This document shows positions 43,782 through 52,226 of a stretch of 56,776 nucleotides of DNA, in pieces. Where the stretch lies: the NCBI GenBank assembly GCA_948896875.1, contig CAQUWW010000002.1, forward strand, positions 1 through 56,776, in the 5' to 3' direction. This DNA is from an uncultured Acetatifactor sp. Its GTDB lineage: Bacteria > Bacillota > Clostridia > Lachnospirales > Lachnospiraceae. Position 1 is the first letter of the stretch. Each line of letters starts with the position of its first letter. The notes beneath the pieces are model-generated. The model was not told the DNA's origin. It made no database searches and saw only the letters and a list, made by a program, of their open reading frames with translations. A program made the translations under genes and the position numbers.

Positions 43782-44864
43782 ATGAATCATAATAACACGA
43801 AAACGTTAACAGAATGGGTTATCGACAAGATAAAATCAGAATACAAAGACGACATAGCAATCCTGGCCGCAGTAAAAGGACATGCCATAGACGGCGACGA
43901 ACATGGGGAAGTCTTTGATTACTTTGTTCCTGCGACGGAAAGAGGATATGAGTTGAGTCAGACTTTTATGATCGACGGAATCGGACACGATTTATATCCC
44001 AGGTCCTGGGAGCGGATGGAAAAAACTGCAGATCTGGATGAGATGACGATTACACTGGCGAATGCAGAGATTCTGTACGCGAAGTCCGATGCGGAACGAG
44101 AGAGATTCGAGGCACTGAGGAAGAAGCTGGAAGTCAATCTCCATGATTCGGTATATGTGTATCGGAAAGCATTGGTATGTCTGGAGGCTGCCATGGAACT
44201 GTATCGGGTGTTGCTATTTGAGGAGAAAAACCATATCGCCCGGACACAGGGGGGATGCATTCACATGTATCTGTCTCAGGCAGTGGCTTATCTGAATCAT
44301 ACTTTTACGGATTCTCCGATCTATTCGGAAAGGCAGGCATATGATAGTGACGAAAAAAGCCGGATGTATCATTGTCCGGGGTTTACTGCAGTGCCGGAGA
44401 AATTCTTTGAAAATGCAGGCCGACTCCTGAGGGCAAAGGATGGGAAAGAGCAGGCGGAAATTCTGCATGCCTTAATCTGTGCCACCCGAAAATTTATCCT
44501 GGAGAGAAAGCCGGAACCAGTGAAGGAAGAGGATGGGAGTGAGGTATGCTATCAAGAGCTGGCGGATTGGTATCAGGAACTTAGTCTTACATGGCGTAGA
44601 ATTCGATATTTCTGTAGAGAAAATATGCCCGAAGAGGCTTATGTGGATGCATGCAATCTGCAGAGCGAACTGCTTGTGATTGCCCGGGAATTTCAGATAG
44701 AAGAGATGAATCTTCTGGATTCTTATTCTGCAGACTGTCTGGAACGGTTGGCCGCTCGAAGTATAAAGTTGGAGGAAAATGTCAGACGGATTCTGGAAGA
44801 GCATGGCATTGCAGTGAATGAATATGCTTCTATGGAGGAATTTCTGGCAGACAATCATGAGTAA
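43782..44864 (+). CDS. Uncharacterised protein, possibly nucleotidyltransferase-like
   Basis: 360 residues, soluble, acidic, mostly helical after residue 90. ATG 43782 is preceded by AGAGGA, and the protein starts there because the upstream extension is rich in Lys/Arg/Cys and not conserved-looking. The N-terminal part (ILAAVKGHAIDGDEHGEVFDYFVP, then IDGIGHDLYPRSWERMEK) recalls nucleotidyltransferase-like proteins without the catalytic GSxxxG motif. I do not recognise a family with confidence. It is followed by the small regulator at 44951. Confidence 0.6.
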   Translation: MNHNNTKTLTEWVIDKIKSEYKDDIAILAAVKGHAIDGDEHGEVFDYFVPATERGYELSQTFMIDGIGHDLYPRSWERMEKTADLDEMTITLANAEILYAKSDAERERFEALRKKLEVNLHDSVYVYRKALVCLEAAMELYRVLLFEEKNHIARTQGGCIHMYLSQAVAYLNHTFTDSPIYSERQAYDSDEKSRMYHCPGFTAVPEKFFENAGRLLRAKDGKEQAEILHALICATRKFILERKPEPVKEEDGSEVCYQELADWYQELSLTWRRIRYFCRENMPEEAYVDACNLQSELLVIAREFQIEEMNLLDSYSADCLERLAARSIKLEENVRRILEEHGIAVNEYASMEEFLADNHE

Positions 44865-44950
44865 AAATGGGAAGTGGAAAAGCGTAAAAGATAGTAGTAC
44901 TAAGAGAATTTGTGCGCGGCGACACAGAGGAAAAGAAGAAGGAGACAGGA

Positions 44951-45217
44951 ATGAAGTATCGAAAGGCTTCGGAAATTTTCCCGGATGAATTGTTGCGGGA
45001 AATTCAAAAGTATACCTCCGGCGAGCTTGTTTATATTCCCAAAGCTACAGAGCGGGATAACTGGGGAAGCAATTCCGGGGCAAAGACATTTTACGCCCGG
45101 AGAAATAATGAAATTCGCAATAAATTTCATTATGAGAGAAGAGGGCTCGAAGACCTGGCAGAGGAATATCATTTGTCGGAGGATACTGTGCGGAGAATTG
45201 TTTATCATAAACAATAG
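44951..45217 (+). CDS. Small helix-turn-helix protein (CD3324 family)
   Basis: 88 residues. The conserved stretches MKYRKASEIFPDELLREIQKY, YIPKATERDNWG and the C-terminal helix-turn-helix (GLEDLAEEYHLSEDTVRRIVY) match the CD3324-type proteins common in Clostridia, distantly related to Mor-like activators. ATG 44951 is preceded by AAGGAG; the 13-codon extension upstream is rejected. Role unknown, probably DNA binding. The stop codon lies within the 5' arm of a repeated hairpin (45212-45244). Confidence 0.8.
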   Translation: MKYRKASEIFPDELLREIQKYTSGELVYIPKATERDNWGSNSGAKTFYARRNNEIRNKFHYERRGLEDLAEEYHLSEDTVRRIVYHKQ

Positions 45218-45256
45218 AATCCACGCTCTGCGAGGATTCTATTGTCATGAATAAAG
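45205..45256 (+). repeat. Dispersed hairpin repeat, copy 1
   Basis: CAATAGAATCC (45212-45222) and GGATTCTATTG (45234-45244) form a perfect 11-pair stem with an 11-base loop ACGCTCTGCGA. Stem, loop and the flanking bases (down to ATAAA) match copy 2 at 56386 with few differences. It may be a terminator-like REP element. Confidence 0.75.
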
Positions 45257-45257
45257 G

Positions 45258-45279
45258 CAGAGGGGCTTAAGCTCCTCTG
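45258..45279. terminator. Hairpin between convergent genes
   Basis: CAGAGGGGC (45258-45266), TTAA, GCTCCTCTG (45271-45279): nine pairs with one G-U. It lies between the small regulator and the convergent DUF1848 gene; a T tract is lacking. Confidence 0.45.
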
Positions 45280-45287
45280 TAATAGAT

Positions 45288-46238
45288 TCATTTGACCGGC
45301 ACGTCAAATAAGGTGAGCTGATCCTCCGCCAGAGATTTCATCTTCCGTATGGTCACCTTATCCTCAGGATGCAGCTCACCACACAAAAGAGGCGAATCGG
45401 GGTGATAGCGCTCTGTGCGGGTACGGACGGTCTCGGCGCTGAAATTGGCATAGCAATAACGGCAGCCATTTTTACAGGTGTTATAAGCTCCCACCTCGAC
45501 GCTTTCCGCACAGCCGCATTCCTTTCTCTGGTTTTTATCTTTTCCTGCAAGAATCCGGCGCCCGGTGATTTCCTCGATCAGTCTGGAATCGATGCAACAT
45601 CCGCGGCGGATTCCCGCTTGCGACAAGTCCAATGCCTCCGAGCATGCTTCTACCCAAAGGCCATGCTTATCTGCTATGGTTGCCAGCTGTGCGGAAAACT
45701 GCAATATTTCGTCATCCGAGGGCTGCCGGACCTGCAAAGAGGCCAGACTTTTCCGGATTTTGGCATAGGAATCCACAAAACTGATTACGACCCGCTCCGT
45801 ATAGCCTTCCAGTTTTTGGGCGAGGTCTTCAAATGTATTTAGATGCCAGGCAGGCGTGTAAGCCGGATGAAACAGAATCGGGTCGTAGCGCCATATTATA
45901 CGTTTCTTTCCAATGATCCGGGAAAGTCTCCGAAAGGTCTCCGGCAACACGGTCTTCTTATCCGGCAGTCCCGGCTCCACATCTTTGCCATATCCGGTCA
46001 AAGTGAACTGAACATAATAAGGATACTTTTCAAGGACTGAAAGCCTCTCCATCATTGCCGCAGGATTTTTAGTCCAGAAGACAATACAGTCTATCACCTC
46101 CGGCGACAGGTCTATATGACTGACCTGCCGTTCGTTCATGGGATTGCGCACATACAGATATCCTTCCCGAAGCCGATTGCAGAACCAGTCGAAGTAATAA
46201 TTGGGAATATCAGTTCTTCTGCTGACACTCAAAATCAT
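45288..46238 (-). CDS. DUF1848 family protein
   Basis: About 316 residues. The start MILSVSRRTDIPNYYFDWF is the hallmark of the DUF1848 family; further conserved parts are DCIVFWTKNPAAMM, IIWRYDPILFHPAYT and the C-terminal cysteine cluster (GAYNTCKNGCRYCYAN) that could hold an Fe-S cluster. The family resembles radical-SAM-like proteins in its cysteines but its reaction is unknown to me. Start 46238 is chosen by conservation; it lacks a clear ribosome binding site, and an in-frame GTG at 46277 is an alternative. Confidence 0.75.
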   Translation of the reverse strand: MILSVSRRTDIPNYYFDWFCNRLREGYLYVRNPMNERQVSHIDLSPEVIDCIVFWTKNPAAMMERLSVLEKYPYYVQFTLTGYGKDVEPGLPDKKTVLPETFRRLSRIIGKKRIIWRYDPILFHPAYTPAWHLNTFEDLAQKLEGYTERVVISFVDSYAKIRKSLASLQVRQPSDDEILQFSAQLATIADKHGLWVEACSEALDLSQAGIRRGCCIDSRLIEEITGRRILAGKDKNQRKECGCAESVEVGAYNTCKNGCRYCYANFSAETVRTRTERYHPDSPLLCGELHPEDKVTIRKMKSLAEDQLTLFDVPVK

Positions 46239-46772
46239 GGTTATTTTTTGTAAATTCACCAACGGTTTATGCTTCACCGCCGCGGAATTTTTCCCCTTCC
46301 CACTCTTGTATCATTGCCTGCGATTCTATTGTACCAGGTCATTTACATGGCAGCAAGTTCCAAATAATATGTTTATGACTTGCGGTTTTTCCAATAATAT
46401 GCTAAAATCTACATAACACATAACAACTTCTTGGCAGGTTTTGTGTGAACTTCACAATCGCCACCTGTTTTCCGGCCTGCTCTCAGGTATTCTGCTTAGG
46501 ATTAAGAAATTCTGTATCTATAAATTCAAAATATTAATTTAATATAGGATTTCTATGCAGGCTGTTACCGGTTTTAAAGTGAGTAGTTAGACAGCGGTTG
46601 CAATAAATTAAGATGAATTTACGAAATTTTAATGTTTCCTTTTGTGACACATGCTATAATATGTGATATAGTTCGATGTAATAACAGAGTGATTGCCATG
46701 GTATGAATGGCAACATGACGGACAACTATGGGAAGAAGCAGCAGGTGCATGGAAAGGACTATATAACTTTAC
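46239..46772. other. Divergent intergenic region upstream of the LCP operon
   Basis: 534 bases without a recognisable gene. Near the right end, TATAAT occurs at 46655-46660 and GTGACA (46644-46649) with TATAGT (46667-46672) at 17-base spacing; either could be the promoter for the LCP gene. CACAT and ATGTG flank the first box (46648-46652 and 46661-46665) and could be an operator. Confidence is low. Confidence 0.35.
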
Positions 46773-48467
46773 ATGAGTAGTAAAAACAATAATGAAATGG
46801 AGCAAATCCAACAGGGGTTGGAGGCTTTTCTGGAAAAGGAACTGGATATCATCGACACACCGCAGGGTGAGAGGCGAAGCAGGCGGCCGCAAGAGGGCCG
46901 GAATCGCAGAAGCACCGGACAGCAGGACAACCAGGGTCATAAGGAGCCGGTAAGGCAGGAGAGAACCCCGGCATATGGAAATCGGGTAAGGCAGGAAGCG
47001 GACCGGGATTACAGGATTTACGGACAAGCGGACGAATATTGGGACGACAAGAATTACGAATCGGAGGGTGAATACTGGGACGACGGGAATTACGAACCGG
47101 AGGACGAATACTGGGACGACGGGAATTACGAACCGGAGGATGAATACCTGGACGACAGGAACGGCGATCCGGAAGACGAAGACTGGGATTGTGAAGAACT
47201 GGCATATCAGAGGGAAAGCCATGTAAAGACGAATCTGATACCCAGGAGCAGTAGCCATAGGAATCCGGAAAAGAGCGGAGCAGAACGGGGCCGCAGAAGC
47301 ACACAGGGAAGGCCGCACGCCGCCCGGGAATCCGGCAGCCGGACGCGGGCAGGTTCCGGGAGGGGAGAGCGTTATCCGGAAGCAGCGGCTTATTCAGAGC
47401 CAGACTCCCCGGGAGAGGTAAATAGTAAGAAGAAAAAACGTTCCAAAGTGCAGAAACAGATTTCTCAGGAGGATGTCCAGATGGCAAAAAAGCCCCCAAA
47501 GTCTACGAAAGGGCAAAAAAAGAAAAAGAAAAAGTCCGGACTGAAAAAATTCCTGATTGTGGTCGTTCTTTTGGTAGCACTGTTGGGCGTCGGATTATAT
47601 CAGTTGGTGGGCGTGGTGTACGGAAAAATGAATTATGGCGAGATCGCTTCCGTGACAGACCAGCCGATGCAGGAGGATGGAGTGGTTAACATTTTGCTGA
47701 TCGGCAATGATTCCAGAGAAAATGGTGCGGACGGCCGTTCCGATGCCATGATCCTGCTGTCCATCAGCAGTAAGACCAAAAAGATTTATCTGACTTCATT
47801 GCTGCGGGATATGTATGTGGAAATTCCGGGACATGATGATAACCGATTAAATGCGGCGTATTCTTTTGGCGGCGCGGAATTGCTGATGGAGACGGTGGAG
47901 AAGAACTTTGATATTCCTGTGAACCGGTATATGCTGGTAAATTTCGAGGGATTTGCCAATCTGGTAGATACGGTAGGCGGCATTGAGCTGGATCTGACCA
48001 GCGAAGAGATAGAATATGTCAACGGCTACCTGGTGGAATATAATATGTTGACAGGCAGGCCGCAGGGAACTGACAATATGGATACTTCCGCCAGCGGTCC
48101 GGTGCATCTGAACGGCCCGCAGGCTCTTGCTTACAGCAGAAATCGATATCTGGGGACAGATTTCGGAAGGACGGATCGTCAGAGGAAAGTTCTGACCGCA
48201 GTGATTCAAAAGATACCTTCCGTTATGCTGACCAACGCCGGAGAGCTGATGGACGGACTTCTGCCAAACCTCACGACTAATCTGACGAGAAACGAGTGTT
48301 TTCGGCTCAGCCTGATGGCGGGAAAGCTTCTGACATATGAGATCGTATCCGACAGCATTCCTCAGCCTGGAACGTACAGCGATGCGACCATTCGAAAGAT
48401 GGCGGTGCTGGAGATAGATTTTGAAACGAATATCAAGTACTTGAAAGAAAAATTATACGGAGAGTAG
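46773..48467 (+). CDS. LytR-CpsA-Psr (LCP) family cell-wall polymer ligase with long cytoplasmic tail
   Basis: 564 residues. About 250 cytoplasmic residues precede the membrane segment (FLIVVVLLVALLGVGLYQLVGVVYG). That tail contains an acidic tandem repeat (residues about 88-139) and then a basic Lys/Arg-rich part. The LCP catalytic domain follows: LLIGNDSRENGADGRSDAMI, LLRDMYVEIPG, LNAAYSFGG and AYSRNRYLGTDFGRTDRQRKVL carry the conserved Asp and Arg residues that bind the pyrophosphate lipid. It would attach anionic polymers to peptidoglycan. The ribosome binding site is weak. It is followed by a small membrane protein and a CapA-like lipoprotein, consistent with an envelope role. Confidence 0.9.
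   Translation: MSSKNNNEMEQIQQGLEAFLEKELDIIDTPQGERRSRRPQEGRNRRSTGQQDNQGHKEPVRQERTPAYGNRVRQEADRDYRIYGQADEYWDDKNYESEGEYWDDGNYEPEDEYWDDGNYEPEDEYLDDRNGDPEDEDWDCEELAYQRESHVKTNLIPRSSSHRNPEKSGAERGRRSTQGRPHAARESGSRTRAGSGRGERYPEAAAYSEPDSPGEVNSKKKKRSKVQKQISQEDVQMAKKPPKSTKGQKKKKKKSGLKKFLIVVVLLVALLGVGLYQLVGVVYGKMNYGEIASVTDQPMQEDGVVNILLIGNDSRENGADGRSDAMILLSISSKTKKIYLTSLLRDMYVEIPGHDDNRLNAAYSFGGAELLMETVEKNFDIPVNRYMLVNFEGFANLVDTVGGIELDLTSEEIEYVNGYLVEYNMLTGRPQGTDNMDTSASGPVHLNGPQALAYSRNRYLGTDFGRTDRQRKVLTAVIQKIPSVMLTNAGELMDGLLPNLTTNLTRNECFRLSLMAGKLLTYEIVSDSIPQPGTYSDATIRKMAVLEIDFETNIKYLKEKLYGE
47034..47189 (+). repeat. 36-bp tandem repeat in the LCP gene
   Basis: Successive 12-residue units EYWDDKNYESEG, EYWDDGNYEPED, EYWDDGNYEPED and EYLDDRNGDPED, then a partial unit EDWD. 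The second and third units are almost identical in DNA. The repeat lies in the cytoplasmic tail. Confidence 0.8.
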
Positions 48468-48477
48468 GAGAAACGAA

Positions 48478-48786
48478 ATGGATGTTATTTTATTGGCTTT
48501 TGTGGCAGTGATGTGTTTTGGAACAGGTGGAAAAATTCTGAACAGTGAGGAACGGAATAAGGTATTTAACAAACGCCCGATTGAGGTGGTGGATGTAAAA
48601 CAATACAATAAAGCCTGCGGCATTCTGGTGATAGGATTTGGCGTTGTTGCAGAGATTACGCTGTTTACCGGTGTGCTGTTCCGAGGCTGGGTCAGTGGAG
48701 TCTCCACATTGCTCCTGATTGCGGAAGCTGTTCTGGTAGTCGTGATATACGGCAAAATCGAGAAGAAAATGTTGAAAAAGAGATAA
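48478..48786 (+). CDS. Small membrane protein (DUF3784-like)
   Basis: 102 residues with three hydrophobic stretches, at about 2-20, 46-66 and 72-92, and basic residues between and after them. The arrangement GGKILNSEERNKVFNKRP followed by YNKACGILVIGFG recalls DUF3784 proteins. GTAGGAGAAACG precedes the start. It lies 10 bases after the LCP gene and 13 bases before the CapA-like gene, in one operon. Function unknown. Confidence 0.7.
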   Translation: MDVILLAFVAVMCFGTGGKILNSEERNKVFNKRPIEVVDVKQYNKACGILVIGFGVVAEITLFTGVLFRGWVSGVSTLLLIAEAVLVVVIYGKIEKKMLKKR

Positions 48787-48799
48787 CAGGAAGTAAGAC

Positions 48800-50044
48800 A
48801 TGGGGAAAAAGAAAACTATGTTGGCCGTAATCCTGCTGGGAGTTATGGTGATGGCAGGATGTGGAAAAGAAGATTCAGAGCCAGCTTCTGCCATGGGAAT
48901 TACTCCAATTGAGTTAAAGGAGCAGACAGACACCTCCGGTACGGCTTCGGCAATAGCGGACGATGCGGAGAATCCGGGGCAGGGGGACAGGACAGACGAT
49001 ACGAGTCAGGTCTCCGGGGGTACAATCGAATCGGGAAATTCTGATGCAGTAGCGGACCCTGATGGAACCGATGCCAAAACAGAGCCGGAACCGGAGGAAA
49101 TTAAAATAACGATTTCCGCTGCCGGAGATGTGACGATGGGCAATTATCTGGGGCAGGGCTACGAAGTATCTTTTCGGCAGACCTATGATCAGGGGGCAGG
49201 TGACAGTTATTTTTTTGAAAATGTGGCGGATATTTTCAGCGAGGATGATCTGACGCTGGTGAATCTGGAAGGTCCTCTGACCCGCTCGGAGGATTACAGA
49301 GAAGGCCAGACTTACTGTATTTCCGGAGATCCGGAGTATGTGAATATATTGACTGCAGGGAGCGTGGAGGCGGTCAGTATGGGGAATAACCACCGCCTTG
49401 ACTACAAGGAGCAGGGGACGGCGGACACTGTGGCGGCGTTAGAAGGGGCCGGAATATTATATGCATATGATGACAAGTATTGTATGTATGAGGTGGACGG
49501 TATTCAGATTGGGATTATATCGGTGAACGAAGTCGGCCAGGGCTATGGTGTGGAAAAGTTCCTGGAAGAAGGGATCGCTCAGCTGAGAGAACAGGGAGCG
49601 GATCTGGTCTTTACATGCTGCCACTGGGGAATTGAGAGAGAATATTATCCTGAAGATTACCAGAAAAGCTTAGGTAAAAAATGTATTGACTGGGGAGCGG
49701 ATCTTGTAATCGGACATCATCCCCATGTATTGCAGGGAGTAGAAGAATACCAGGGGAAATTCATTATTTACAGTCTGGGCAACTTTTGCTTTGGTGCCAA
49801 TCGAAATCCGCCGGATAAGGACTGTATGATTTTTCAGCAGACTTTTACCTTTTTGGATGGTGTAAAGCAGGAAGACAGAGAGATCAGAGTGATTCCCTGC
49901 TCCGTCAGTTCCGTGGCCGGCAGGAATGACTACAAGCCCACTCCTGCGCAGGGAGAGGAAGCACAGAGAATATTGGGCAGGATTAATGAGTTCAGCCGGG
50001 ATTTTGGCGTGGAATTTGACAGCGAGGGACTGTTGATAAAATAA
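48800..50044 (+). CDS. CapA family lipoprotein (poly-gamma-glutamate synthesis-like metallophosphatase)
   Basis: 414 residues. The lipoprotein signal ends in VMAGC, followed by a linker of about 75 residues rich in Ser, Thr, Asp and Glu. The CapA-type domain has AGDVTMGNY, LVNLEGPLT, SMGNNHRLDYKEQG, TCCHWGIERE, VIGHHPHVLQG and YSLGNFCFG, the motifs expected for the metal-dependent fold. Classical CapA has NNH followed by D as here. It probably acts on a surface polymer; as no capBC genes are near, true polyglutamate synthesis is unlikely. GGAAG precedes the start. Third gene of the envelope operon. Confidence 0.88.
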   Translation: MGKKKTMLAVILLGVMVMAGCGKEDSEPASAMGITPIELKEQTDTSGTASAIADDAENPGQGDRTDDTSQVSGGTIESGNSDAVADPDGTDAKTEPEPEEIKITISAAGDVTMGNYLGQGYEVSFRQTYDQGAGDSYFFENVADIFSEDDLTLVNLEGPLTRSEDYREGQTYCISGDPEYVNILTAGSVEAVSMGNNHRLDYKEQGTADTVAALEGAGILYAYDDKYCMYEVDGIQIGIISVNEVGQGYGVEKFLEEGIAQLREQGADLVFTCCHWGIEREYYPEDYQKSLGKKCIDWGADLVIGHHPHVLQGVEEYQGKFIIYSLGNFCFGANRNPPDKDCMIFQQTFTFLDGVKQEDREIRVIPCSVSSVAGRNDYKPTPAQGEEAQRILGRINEFSRDFGVEFDSEGLLIK

Positions 50045-50154
50045 AGAAAAGGAAGTTTGACTGGAAAACTCAATATTGGAGGTAGAAAGTAAATCAGTTC
50101 CGGAGCAAAGGCAGTAAAGTGAAGGAACGGAGGTATAACAAGGAGGATAGCAAA

Positions 50155-51291
50155 ATGGAAAAAAGAAAAATGGAAAAACTGGGAATCGAGACATCCCTTC
50201 TGGGATTTGGCTGTATGAGATTTCCGGTGACGGCGGACGGCGAGATAAATGAGCCGGAAGCAGAGCGGATGCTGGACAGAGCAATGGCAGCAGGAGTGAA
50301 TTATTATGATACCGCATACCCTTATCATGGAGGGAAGAGCGAGACCTTTGTGGGGAGGGTTCTGCAGAAATATGAAAGGAGTTCCTTCTATCTGGCCACA
50401 AAGCTGCCCTGTTGGAATATACAGGCAAAGGAAGACGCGGAAAAATTGTTCCAGGAGCAGCTGGGAAAACTGCAGACAGATTACATAGATTTTTACCTGC
50501 TGCATGGAATGAACAAAGAAAAGTTTCACCAGATAGCGGATCTGGGCGTGGTTGAGTATCTGGAAGGCCTGAAGGCAGAAGGAAAAATCAAATATCTGGG
50601 ATTCTCTTTCCATGATAATTATGAAGCCTTTGAAGACATTTTATCTTACAAAGATTGGGATTTCTGCCAGATTCAGCTGAATTATATGGATGCGGACACA
50701 CAGGCGGGCTTAAAGGGGTACAAACTCGCCGAGGAGAAAAATGTTCCGCTCATAATTATGGAGCCGGTCAAGGGTGGTTCCCTGGCTACTTTTGCAGATG
50801 ACATTGCAGAGAAATTCCGGGCGCTGAATCCGGAGGCTTCCATCGCTTCCTATGCGCTTCGCTGGGTGGGAAGTCTGCCCAATGTAAAGGTAATATTAAG
50901 CGGTATGTCCACTATGGAACAGGTGGAGGACAACCTGAAAACATTTGCCGATTTTCATCCGCTTTCTGAGACGGAAAGTAAGACCATAGATGAGATTGTG
51001 GCATTGATCAACAGCCGTGTGAAAAACGGTTGTACGGGATGCGGTTATTGTATGCCCTGTCCGGCAGGGGTGAACATTCCAGGGAATTTCAGAGCGTGGA
51101 ATACCTATCATATGTATCAGAATTATAATGTGGTCAAACATAGCTGGGAAAACGGGCTGGGTGATGAGAAGCAGGCAAAAAACTGTGTAAAATGCGGTAA
51201 GTGCGAGAAGGTCTGCCCCCAGAATCTGCATATCAGAGAGGATCTGGTAAAGGTGCAGGAGGATTTGGACAAAAAAGAATTTATTCTGTAA
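50155..51291 (+). CDS. Aldo/keto reductase with C-terminal 4Fe-4S domain
   Basis: 378 residues. The aldo/keto reductase barrel begins LGFGCMRFP, with NYYDTAYPYHGGKSE containing the catalytic tyrosine region and YIDFYLLHGMN the following strand. The C-terminal 80 residues have cysteine clusters GCTGCGYCMPCPAGV and CVKCGKCEKVCPQNL, of the kind that bind 4Fe-4S clusters in the large group of clostridial reductases of this design. The start at 50155 has AAGGAGG at nine bases; a GTG at 50119 is in frame but lacks this. The substrate is unknown. Confidence 0.9.
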   Translation: MEKRKMEKLGIETSLLGFGCMRFPVTADGEINEPEAERMLDRAMAAGVNYYDTAYPYHGGKSETFVGRVLQKYERSSFYLATKLPCWNIQAKEDAEKLFQEQLGKLQTDYIDFYLLHGMNKEKFHQIADLGVVEYLEGLKAEGKIKYLGFSFHDNYEAFEDILSYKDWDFCQIQLNYMDADTQAGLKGYKLAEEKNVPLIIMEPVKGGSLATFADDIAEKFRALNPEASIASYALRWVGSLPNVKVILSGMSTMEQVEDNLKTFADFHPLSETESKTIDEIVALINSRVKNGCTGCGYCMPCPAGVNIPGNFRAWNTYHMYQNYNVVKHSWENGLGDEKQAKNCVKCGKCEKVCPQNLHIREDLVKVQEDLDKKEFIL

Positions 51292-51313
51292 ATTCTGAAA
51301 GGTGGTTTTCTGT

Positions 51314-52213
51314 ATGGAGAAGGCGTTTAAGCTGGACTTTGAGAACGACAAGATCGGAAGTCTGTATGTAAATTGCTGCGGCTGTTCCCAGACAGAAAGT
51401 CTCCATAGTTTTGGCCCGGCTTCCAAGCCCCATTATCTGATTCACTATGTGCTCAGCGGCAAGGGGATTTTCCGGTTTCACGACAAGGAATATAGGTTGG
51501 AGGCGGGTTATGGCTTTCTGATTCAGCCCAATGAGCTGGCCTTTTATCAGGCGGACGAGAAAGACCCATGGAGCTATCTGTGGGTGGGGTTCGGCGGAAG
51601 CCGCGCAGGAGAATATCTGAATTCCATGGGACTGTCAGAACGGCATCCCATTTTCTCCTGTGAGAGGGATCAGGAGCTTTATTCCATTGTCCGGGATATG
51701 ATGGAACATAATACGTTCGGTGTGGCAGATGATCTGCGTCGGAACGGACAGCTGGGTGTATTTCTGTCCGTTCTGGCACAGAGCGCCGGAGTAGTTGCAA
51801 AAGATGAAGAAGATAAAGGAAACCAGTATGTAAAAAAGGCGGTTTCGTTTATTCAGAGTAATTATTGCAATCCCATCAAGGTAACGGACGTGGCGGATTA
51901 TGTATGTATCAATAGAAGCTACCTCTATACATTGTTCCAGAATTATCTGGGGATGTCCCCCCAACAGTTTCTCACCACGTTTCGCATTACAAAGGCCAGG
52001 GAGTTGCTGGATTCCACGTCATATCCAATAGAAAGCATCGCTTTGTCGTGCGGCTACAGCGATGCGCTGGTATTTACGAAGGCCTTTCATGCCATGAAGG
52101 GAATGTCCCCTTCTCAATACCGCAAGCAAAGCCATAGAGAGAACTCACGGGAGCAGCTGCAGGAGGTGGAGCATCTGATCGCACAGCTGCTGAAACCGCA
52201 GGAAAAAATTTAG
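51314..52213 (+). CDS. AraC-family transcriptional regulator
   Basis: 299 residues. The N-terminal cupin domain (HYVLSGKGIFRFHDKEYRLEAG, then WSYLWVGFGG) is of the AraC sugar-sensor type; the C-terminal 100 residues have the two helix-turn-helix units (IKVTDVADYVCINRSYLYTLFQ and IESIALSCGYSDALVFTKAF). ATG 51314 follows AAAGGTGG. It is 22 bases after the reductase gene and 13 bases before the RNA repair gene, so it may belong to a transcription unit with either. Target unknown. Confidence 0.88.
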   Translation: MEKAFKLDFENDKIGSLYVNCCGCSQTESLHSFGPASKPHYLIHYVLSGKGIFRFHDKEYRLEAGYGFLIQPNELAFYQADEKDPWSYLWVGFGGSRAGEYLNSMGLSERHPIFSCERDQELYSIVRDMMEHNTFGVADDLRRNGQLGVFLSVLAQSAGVVAKDEEDKGNQYVKKAVSFIQSNYCNPIKVTDVADYVCINRSYLYTLFQNYLGMSPQQFLTTFRITKARELLDSTSYPIESIALSCGYSDALVFTKAFHAMKGMSPSQYRKQSHRENSREQLQEVEHLIAQLLKPQEKI

Positions 52214-52226
52214 GAGAACAAAGTTT

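Noticed and set aside
47034..47189. CRISPR-like direct repeats
   Set aside because: The repeats are contiguous, in frame and coding, without spacers or cas genes.
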